From assembly GCA_028015205.1 (NCBI GenBank), contig CM051520.1:8714501-8778500 (forward strand): DNA of 64,000 nucleotides, read 5' to 3'. The DNA is from Mytilisepta virgata. Taxonomy: Eukaryota > Mollusca > Bivalvia > Mytilida > Mytilidae. Both the position numbers and the translations under genes were made by a program. Within the stretch, counting starts at the first letter, position 1; each line of letters starts with the position of its first letter. The notes below the pieces were generated by a model, which did no database searches, had not been told where the DNA came from, and saw only the letters and a program-made list of their open reading frames with translations. Of the stretch, positions 57,638 through 64,000 are shown piece by piece.

Positions 57638-58543
57638 CAGAAGGTTCTCGCTAAGTTGCGTACATACGTCTTTGATCCTGCTATAACTGGACTGGAAGCG
57701 TCATCCTTCAAACTAATGCGTCCCTGGGACGCATGTAGATCTAATCAGCTGCGTCCGAAGCGTTTATTTTCATAAAATATCTCGAGCCGCCATTTTTTGT
57801 TTTCTTGGAGATCAAAGAAGGCGGGGAAAGAAACGACAAAAAATTAAGCTAGAAAATGGCGGCAATCGGAATTCTCGTGATTTTTCAATGGCCACAGTGT
57901 TTTTTTACCGACCGGTTAACAATATATAGACCTCATTTAAAAATAAATTTAGCGGACTTTGACTTATCTACATGTATTCCCCATTTGAAATTTTGTCAAT
58001 ATTGATTATTAAGGTGTTAAAAGAAGGTCAGTGGGAGGATTTTAAGAGTATATTTAAGAAAAAAATAATAGTTAAGATTGTAGATAAATATTAAAAAATA
58101 AAATGGCAATAATCATTATAATAAATAAGATGTGTCAAAAAGTGTAAAGATTTTTGCTCATATCTGTAACAGACATTTTCTTCCAAGTTTGGAGCACCGC
58201 TGCATATGTTCAATTTTTTTTTGGGGGGGGGGGTTATACTTGTCAGTATTTTGAGGCAGCACATGATTTTAATTAAACTTTAACAATAGTACAATAGGCA
58301 CCACTGCATATGTTCATTTTTTTTCTTTTTTTTTGTGAGGGGGGGGGGGGGGTGTTATATTTGTCAGTATTTTGAGGCAGCACATGATTTTTATTAAACT
58401 TTAACAATAGTAAAATAGGCCTACTATGATCAAAATCATGCAGGAATGTACATTACCAAAGTGGCGATGAGTCCTGGGACTCACCATTCTGAAAAATGAT
58501 GGGTCCCAGGACTCATCATGAAATTTTTTTTGTGAGAACCCTG
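57638..58543 (+). mobile_element. hAT-like element, second copy, enlarged
   Basis: The inverse of the element at 27416 (shared blocks GTCCCTGGGACGCATGTAG, GAGCCGCCATTTTTT, GATGAGTCCTGGGACTCA). The left end is CAGAAGGTTCTCGCTAAG, with two bases changed or inserted, and the right end TGAGAACCCTG. A ~115-bp segment with poly-T, poly-G and TGTCAGTATTTTGAGGCAGC is duplicated (about 58195-58310 and 58310-58430), making this copy 130 bp longer. No clean target duplication was seen. Confidence 0.7.
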
Positions 58544-58834
58544 TGACCTCTGTGCGTTACAGTCATAGAGGAGAGGGGAACCTTCAAACCAACCCTCATT
58601 AACAGCACAAAGGAAACCTGGGATGACGTAGTTAGTTTGTTTGTTAGTTTGGTTTTACGGCGTTTTCAGCACATTTGGCTATTTCGCGGCGGCCAGTTTT
58701 TATTGGTGGAGGAAGCCGGAGTACCCGGAGAGAACCACCGACCTTCGGTAGGAAAATTGGCAATCCTTGTTATTTAGATCGGAGTCGAACACACCCCGCC
58801 ACAGGTGAGATTCGAACTCACAACCCCAGTGTTG

Positions 58835-59032
58835 TGTAACAGTAGAGCATGATTTGTCTCCCAAAATTACCTACCGCACCAACCGGGGATCGAACCCGGA
58901 ACCTTTGGTTCAGTAGTCCACCGCTCTACCAACTGAGCTAAAGGAGTACTCCACTAGCGCAGCTAATGGAGGGTGGTTATAAACCTGTTACGGTTCTATA
59001 ACTTCTATATTAATCAAGGGAAGTCCGTTACA
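58835..59032. mobile_element. 198-bp TG...CA element with 4-bp target duplication and tRNA-like core
   Basis: Starts TGTAACAG and ends CGTTACA, so TGTAAC/GTTACA are inverse ends. GTTG flanks both sides (58831-58834, 59033-59036). TG...CA ends and a 4-bp duplication are signs of an LTR, so this looks like a solo LTR or a TRIM-type element. On the plus strand TTATAAA (58977) could be a TATA box. A 72-nt tRNA-like sequence lies inside on the minus strand. The boundaries are certain because the host SINE is known from other copies. Confidence 0.8.
58876..58947 (-). other. tRNA-like sequence (not a functional tRNA)
   Basis: The A box region TAGCTCAGTTGGTAGAGC and B box GGTTCGATCCC match tRNA consensus exactly. 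The D stem GCTC/GAGC and T stem CCGGG/CCCGG are perfect. The acceptor arms (ACTCCTT and TTGGTGC) pair at only three of seven positions and the anticodon stem fails, so a working tRNA is unlikely. It could serve as an internal polymerase III promoter. Confidence 0.65.
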
Positions 59033-59482
59033 GTTGACAGGATAGTGATCATTAGTAGTCATGACGAACTACCTAGACCCCTCGGCCGCCGAGGCCCCTG
59101 GGGTGACGTGGTAGAATGGATTCAAAAGTGCAACAGGAAGAGTGAAGGTTAATTTGTGCTCTGACATGCAGGTATTACATATGACACATATAAAATAAAG
59201 AAATTTCTATGCAGAATGAAAGTTATACAAATGAACAGGTTAAAAGTATAAATTTATTACCATTGATCATTTTTATCTTGGAAGTTCTTGGCAAAATAAA
59301 ATAACATATTTTTTCTACCTACCTACCCAAGTTATAAATCTGGGTCGGAAAATGGCAAACATTCAATATTTTAATTTAGGCCTAACAATCTCTTTAAATA
59401 AAAATAAACACATATCGGTCGAATGTCCTCCTTTAAAACAAAACTGGTGATCCGAAATCAGTAATTTATCATCCATAAAATT

Positions 59483-59632
59483 CAGGCCTGGGCGCCATAA
59501 AAGTTGAGAATATTCTTAAGTCTGAGAATTTTCTTAAATATGGGGATACTCGAATGTGATTGGCTGAGAATGGGAATTTGAGTAAAATTTTCTTTACTCA
59601 GCAAAAATAGTTCTTTATGGCGCCCAGGCCTG
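59483..59632. mobile_element. 150-bp MITE with 19-bp perfect inverted repeats
   Basis: CAGGCCTGGGCGCCATAAA at the left and its exact inverse at the right. The interior pairs loosely (GAGAATATTCTTAAG, TTTACTCAGC). CAGGC ends fit hAT-type MITEs. The 8-bp flanks (ATAAAATT/TAAACGTT) match poorly. A LINE fragment starts directly at its right. Confidence 0.85.
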
Positions 59633-59633
59633 T

Positions 59634-60450
59634 AAACGTTTCTCCGTGACTTTAGAAATAATTGATGTAATAACAATAGGTCTGTAATTGTCTTTGTCTG
59701 TAAGATCTCTTGCTTTAGATTTCAAAATAGGTACTAATGTAACACGTGTAAAGTCCTAAGGAATAGGTCCGTGAATTATCATTGTAATCAGTAACATAGA
59801 AAGTAAAACAAGCAATTTATGAGGTGCAAATTTCAAATGTTCGACAACAAGACCATCGGAATCAGCAGCTTTACCACTATTCAAGGATTTTATAGTTGAC
59901 TGTATTTAATCAACAGTTATGATTGCATCCTCCGTAAATGTGCATACTTGAACTTTGGTTTATAACAGGTTCCGTATATAAAGTGTTTGAAACAGAATTC
60001 AGTAATGTATTAAAATGTTCTCTCCACATCTGTCCTATATCGTAGAAACCTGTTGCGCCATTTACATTTTGTGACAGAGAAATATGTTTTACTATCTTTC
60101 TTTCTCCCATTCCAAAAACCGCGAATGACTCAGTTTATTGGCTAATGCATGTGCTCTGTGCTTCTCATCTTCCAAACGGCACCTTCTCAACGCATGTTTA
60201 AATGACATTCTTGTAGAGTTCATTAATCTAAACAGTGGTCCATATCGAGGTTTTCCAAACGACTGCCACAAAGAAAATGCTTCACGTGCCACGTCATGAG
60301 AATCTTTTACATGTTCATTCCATCCAGGTACACACTTATAATACTTAGTACTGTTCCTACATAATGGTTCACAATCCTTTTGAAGACACTTAGAATTGTT
60401 CAGTAGAATTATTATGATTCGTATCGCTACTGTTTATATCTCTACATTGT
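59634..60450 (-). pseudogene. Third LINE fragment, linker between endonuclease and RT
   Basis: Minus frames give AREAFSLWQSFGKPRYGPLF, MNSTRMSFKHALRRCRLEDE, HALANKLSHSRF, then GQMWREHFNTLLNSV, and near the left end VPILKSKARDL with DNYRPIVITSIISK. This order (W-x-x-x-G-K-P-R-x-G, ALR-x-C, W-x-x-HF-x-x-LLN, NYRPI) is that of CR1/Jockey-type ORF2 before the RT catalytic motifs. It has stops and shifts and ends at the MITE. Confidence 0.7.
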
Positions 60451-60532
60451 ATTCAATCAAACGGAACATTTATATCGTTTAGAAGATTCAATAAATTGTC
60501 ACGATACGTTCTTATCTCATGATTGCATCATT

Positions 60533-60688
60533 CCTTATATAAAGTGTATGAAACAGAATTCAGTAATGTATTAAAATGTTCTCTCCACATCTGTGCTATA
60601 TCTTAGAAACCTGTTGCGCCATTTACATTTTGTGACAGAAATATGTTTTACTATCTTGCTTTCTCCCATTCCAAAAACCACGAATGGC
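60533..60688 (-). repeat. Direct duplicate of part of the third LINE fragment
   Basis: Matches 59976-60125 at most positions (AACAGAATTCAGTAATGTAT, GAAACCTGTTGCGCCATTTA). TACGTTCTTAT recurs at 60504 and 60694. It is a local duplication or a second truncated copy of the same LINE. Confidence 0.8.
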
Positions 60689-62373
60689 TACATGATACGT
60701 TCTTATGTCATCTTGACAACATATGTCCAATTTCACGTCGGAGTGATTAATGTTTTCCAAGACAACTTGCAAATGCATAAATGGTTGAACATCTTCCTGT
60801 ATAACCATACTGTTCATGACCATAGTGTTCCTCTCAATTATTTTTTTTCTAGATAAGTTATCATTTGAAGAAATCTGCAAGCAAACACCACTAGCCTCTT
60901 TATCGCCGCTTCAAATCTATGTCGCCAGTCGCTTATGATCATCGTAAATATTTTTGAGTGATGATATCAACAAGGACTGAATATAACTGTCTTAAAAGTT
61001 TATGTGACAGCCATCGCGCTCCGCAGAGAGAAAAAAAAATCTTCGAATATGTACGGCAGTAACGAATCAATAGTGAAATGAGGAGACCTTAGTATGTTAC
61101 TGCTAAGAAAAGGGAAGATTATAATGGGAAAATAATGATGTTTTGATTTCAAACGCCCATTCTGGTATATGTTCATGACTAGATGGGAATCAGAAGAGGT
61201 TGTATCTATGGTGTCTTTACATTTAAGTTCACAGGAGAAGACAAGATTGGGTAATCCTTAAATGTGAGATTGATTATTCATCTATATGGCGGAAATCAAT
61301 GTGTTACTAGAAGAGAAATTGCTGAAAGTCTTTCAATTTTTTAAGAATCTTCATCGGATTCACACTACTCCTTAAATGGACCTTATCACAGTAGCTCTCG
61401 AGCCCGTCCTTAACTGCTGTAAAATAAGTAAGCTAGTCCGGTATTTAAAATTTAATGATAAATTTATTTTTATTCGTCTATTTTCAGTTTCTAAAAATTA
61501 CAATCATCTGCTTTATTTTGCAAGTGTCAGAGTTTGCAGCTCGTGTAAGTATATTAAAGCAATGTTTATAACATAATATGAAAAGTCAAAAAAAAAAAGA
61601 AAGAAATACCAAAGGGATATTCGAAGGAATATTCGAAGGAGGGGAAAATCGAAAATAACTGACAACTCCGGAGAACAACGAAGACACGACCAAAACAATA
61701 CAAACACTACAGTTAAAAACATATGAATAACGTGGACCCCACCAAAAAAAACAGGGGTAGACTCAGGCGCTTCGGAAGAGTAAGCAGTCTCTGCTTCCGA
61801 TAGGACACACGCCATGCTGCCCATGTCAAACCCAGTACAAGGATGGGACAACATCAATGGAACAGGTCCGTTTTCATTTGGTAAACAGTTTTTTCATACC
61901 TGTCAACCAACCCATGATGACGTCCATAAAACTTTAATAAGAATGACTGCCTCTTAGGGGCAACATACCCCTGTTTGAGTAACTTTTCTGCCAGGAGCCG
62001 GGCTCTGTCCAGGAAGTCAATGTACATGTATATATCACAAGCTCTGGAATATAAACGTATGAGTTGTGAAATATACACTATACATTCTCAATTCTTTGGA
62101 AATCAGCAGAGCTCGAATATATTAACCAAGCTTAAAGTTGATTTATAGGGAGATAAATCTGATTTCTGTATCAACACTTAAATTTATGTGCAGTTGGATT
62201 AACATCGTGATGTTTCGTTCTACTCTGTAGTAAGAAAAAAATCTAAAAACATGAAAAATGTCCAGCAAAACATAAAAGTTTAAGTAATATTGAACTATAT
62301 ATATAAATATATTATAATAGTATTATATTGTTTTATATTTTTTAGTCATTTTTATGGTTTTTTTTCCGCTTAG
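60689..62373. other. Non-coding with dispersed repeat pieces
   Basis: 60848-60920 is the inverse of 42815-42870, and 60955-61015 resembles 5115-5175, so parts of a dispersed repeat. About 61600-61870 (GGCGCTTCGGAAGAGTAAGC, CTCTGCTTCCGATAGG) looks like another mussel repeat; the 114-codon minus frame there is not called. A frame at 61376-61576 has a start and a possible donor ATAA/GTAAGC but no domain. Confidence 0.35.
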
Positions 62374-62458
62374 GCTAGCGAAAGGTATACTAGAGGTACG
62401 AAGAAACCAGCTCTGAGTGTATCAGTACCATCTGCTAATAACACAGATAGGGCCGCAG
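62374..62458 (+). CDS. Candidate internal exon, unknown gene
   Basis: An acceptor with a strong pyrimidine tract (TTTTTTTTCCGCTTAG/G) is followed by 85 bases ending GCCGCAG/GTAGGA. Only one of three frames is open: ASERYTRGTKKPALSVSVPS then ANNTDRAA, and one extra base. Composition is less AT-rich than the flanks. The peptide is polar, basic and Ser-rich with no known family. It would be part of a plus-strand gene running off the right edge, perhaps with the candidate exon at 44576. Confidence 0.4.
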
Positions 62459-63150
62459 GTAGGAGAGTCTCTTCTATACAGAATGTATTTATTATAATAA
62501 GCACTAGCAACTCGGTTTCTCTGTATCCAATCCACAACGGTTAAAGCTGTTTGGATTGATTTATTGCATTTTCCACCCCAAATGAAGAACAATGAATTGT
62601 AAATGTGTTATGACAGTATTGTTATATAGGATCAATCCAAACACATTGATTTTACTTGAGAGACTCGGAGGGAAAATTGAATTTATCAAACTGATGTAAC
62701 CGGCGTGGGTGATATACACTGAGTATACATGTTGTGGGAAACTAATATATAGGTGTGTCTAGTTCGTTTGAGACAATTTACTCGATAACGACCAACACGT
62801 TTATATTGAAGACCTGTAGAACTTTGTTTACTTTGTTGATTGTATTGCAGAATGAGATCTTGACAGGTCGTGTAAAATTACTATAATTCAATAATAAAAC
62901 TCTCATATTATATTTTCAACCTCTAGGCGTTAGATTTTAAGCAAAGATACAATAGATGCTATGCCTATGGTCAACGCGAAACTTTCGTCCGATCAACGCT
63001 AAAAATTATAATTCGGATCAACAAAACTAAACAGCGAGTTTTTCCTCAAGTAAACACTGTCGTCAGCTTGTATCATTTTTGTGCGAAATGAAATTGTCTG
63101 TTACTAGTTACTTGAAGAAAGCATTGTTAATTTGTTATTTTTAAATTTGT
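62459..63150. other. Non-coding, intron-like
   Basis: AT-rich sequence after the donor of the candidate exon. Inverted TGGATT/AATCCA pieces near 62540-62640 (GTTTGGATTGAT and ATCAATCCAAAC) form a ~110-bp hairpin-like pair. No further exon was recognised. Confidence 0.35.
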
Positions 63151-63620
63151 ATAGACTTAGTCCCTGACATAGAACTGTTTATTATTATTATTATTTATTT
63201 TTTTTTTTTTTTTTGAAACAGACAGTTAGTTCTCTGACAGGAGATTGTCGTTTTTCTTACGTAGTCCCTGAGATAAAACTATCTGCATTTTTTTTTTTTT
63301 TTTTTTTTTTTTTTGAATTTTGAAACAGAAAGTTAGTTGTCTGACAGGAGATTCTCGTTTTTCTTACGTAGTCCGAAATAAAACTAAACTATCTGCAGAT
63401 TTAAGCCAAAATGTAGAATGGAACAGAAAGTTGTCTGACAAGCGGATCTCGCTTTTGTCACGTAGTCCCTGACATAGAACTTTTTATTTTATTTTATTTT
63501 CTTTTATTTATTTATTTTTTTTGTATTTGTTTTTTGAAACAAATGGTTAGTTGTCTGACAGGAGATTCTCGTTTTTCTTACGTAGTCCCTGAAATAAAAC
63601 TAGCAAGACTGAGTCCGTAC
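63151..63620 (+). repeat. ~107-bp tandem repeat, four copies with poly-T
   Basis: GTTAGTTGTCTGACAGGAGA and CTTACGTAGTCCCTGA recur from 63225, 63332, 63426 and 63546 (spacing 94-120). Length varies because of poly-T tracts (63200-63214, 63291-63314). The third copy is the most diverged. Confidence 0.85.
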
Positions 63621-64000
63621 AGAAAATGTAAACAAAAACAAAAACAAAAAATTATTTGACGTGGGTGTCATCAGTAAATGTACTTCATAGAAAATACATA
63701 AATGGTAAGGTAGATAGTAAAACTATATAGTAAAAATAAGTAAAATAATATATTTGACATTGTGATGTATAGAAAACGTACCATATATAAGATAACTGTA
63801 CCGCAAAAAGTTAGTGTGCATACTTAGTAAATGAATTGAAATTAAGAATTTTTTACATTAATTCCACGGGGTCGGAGTGTCCCAAGGCTAAAAATTATTT
63901 TCTGCTCAAGGCGTTGTCTGTATTGTCTTCCTCCGTTAACTGTCCTTAAAACGGTTACGCGGACGTCTGCCGAGCTGTGACCAGGCAATCGAAAGTGATT
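63621..64000. other. Window edge, nothing assigned
   Basis: AT-rich, then GC-richer from about 63865 (CCACGGGGTCGGAGTGTCCC). The change in composition could mark another element or exon continuing past the edge. Confidence 0.3.

Larger units (their letters stand above)
58634..59099 (-). mobile_element. tRNA-derived SINE, copy 5, split by a 198-bp insert
   Basis: The tail and body are at 58634-58834 and the head at 59033-59099 (minus strand GGGGCCTCGGCGGCCGAGGGG, A box altered). Flanks GATGACGTAGT and GGTGACGTGGT form an imperfect target duplication. Removing the insert restores CAGTGTTGACAGG, as in other copies. Confidence 0.85.
57393..59382. mobile_element. Possible 2-kb inverted-repeat element hosting two others
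   Basis: GGCCTCAATTAAAATATTGA...GTTTGCC at 57393-57421 and its inverse at 59354-59382 match at 28 of 29 positions. The hAT-like copy (57638) and the split SINE (58634) lie between. The inverted ends may be termini of one element or two separate copies of a repeat in opposite orientation. Confidence 0.35.

Noticed and set aside
58876..58947. A functional tRNA gene
   Set aside because: A and B boxes and two stems are perfect, but acceptor and anticodon stems do not pair, and the sequence is part of a mobile element.
61513..61857. 114-codon minus-strand frame as a membrane protein
   Set aside because: The underlying DNA looks like a dispersed repeat (GCTTCGGAAGAGTAAGCAG), and the hydrophobic part follows from its T-rich composition.

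Overview
The window is nuclear DNA from a bivalve mollusc, most likely a mussel (Mytilidae). The evidence is strong AT richness, a single spliced host gene with long introns, and dense repeats of kinds typical of bivalves: tandem-repeat-cored 'pearl'/Helentron-like elements that end in hairpins, a tRNA-derived SINE, and CR1/L2-like LINEs. The species call rests on remembered repeat motifs and could not be tested here.

Layout. At 1-19.9 kb there are no recognisable exons. This part holds SINE copies, hairpin-ended elements at 0.4, 7.2, 10.3 and 14.7 kb (one with eight 166-bp monomers, one with a second element nested in it), and plain AT-rich DNA. At 19.99-29.68 kb, on the minus strand, lies the 5' half of a TMEM132-like gene: a signal-peptide exon (29633-29684), a large ectodomain exon (23974-24790) and a third exon (19986-20135). 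Splice sites and codon phases agree at both joins. Its introns are filled with transposons. At 31.1-39.9 kb a minus-strand LINE copy has been cut up by later insertions: a 1.5-kb inverted-repeat element that itself carries a 0.6-kb hAT-like element, a 42-bp palindrome with a 7-bp target duplication, and a 4.4-kb block. Minisatellites of related motif and opposite orientation flank the whole. At 40-45 kb there are small repeats and one weak candidate exon.

At 45.5-51.4 kb a second minus-strand LINE remnant is interrupted by a complete LTR retrotransposon (46158-50984). Its two LTRs are almost identical and it has a 4-bp target duplication, a tRNA-Pro-like primer site and one long Gag-protease-integrase ORF. 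Integrase precedes the start of reverse transcriptase, the unusual order of Gmr1-like Ty3/Gypsy elements, but nearly all of RT and RNase H is missing. At 51.4-57.4 kb, on the plus strand, is an almost full-length LINE with an intact ORF1 (coiled coil, SGNH-esterase-like domain, RGG tail) and an ORF2 broken by one frameshift and two stops. At 57.4-64 kb there are further hAT-like elements, a SINE split by a 198-bp TG...CA element that contains a tRNA-like sequence, another LINE fragment, and one candidate host exon (62374-62458).

The only host gene I can name is the TMEM132-like one. Everything else with coding content is transposon-derived. Superfamily names for the smaller elements are by eye, from termini and target duplications.
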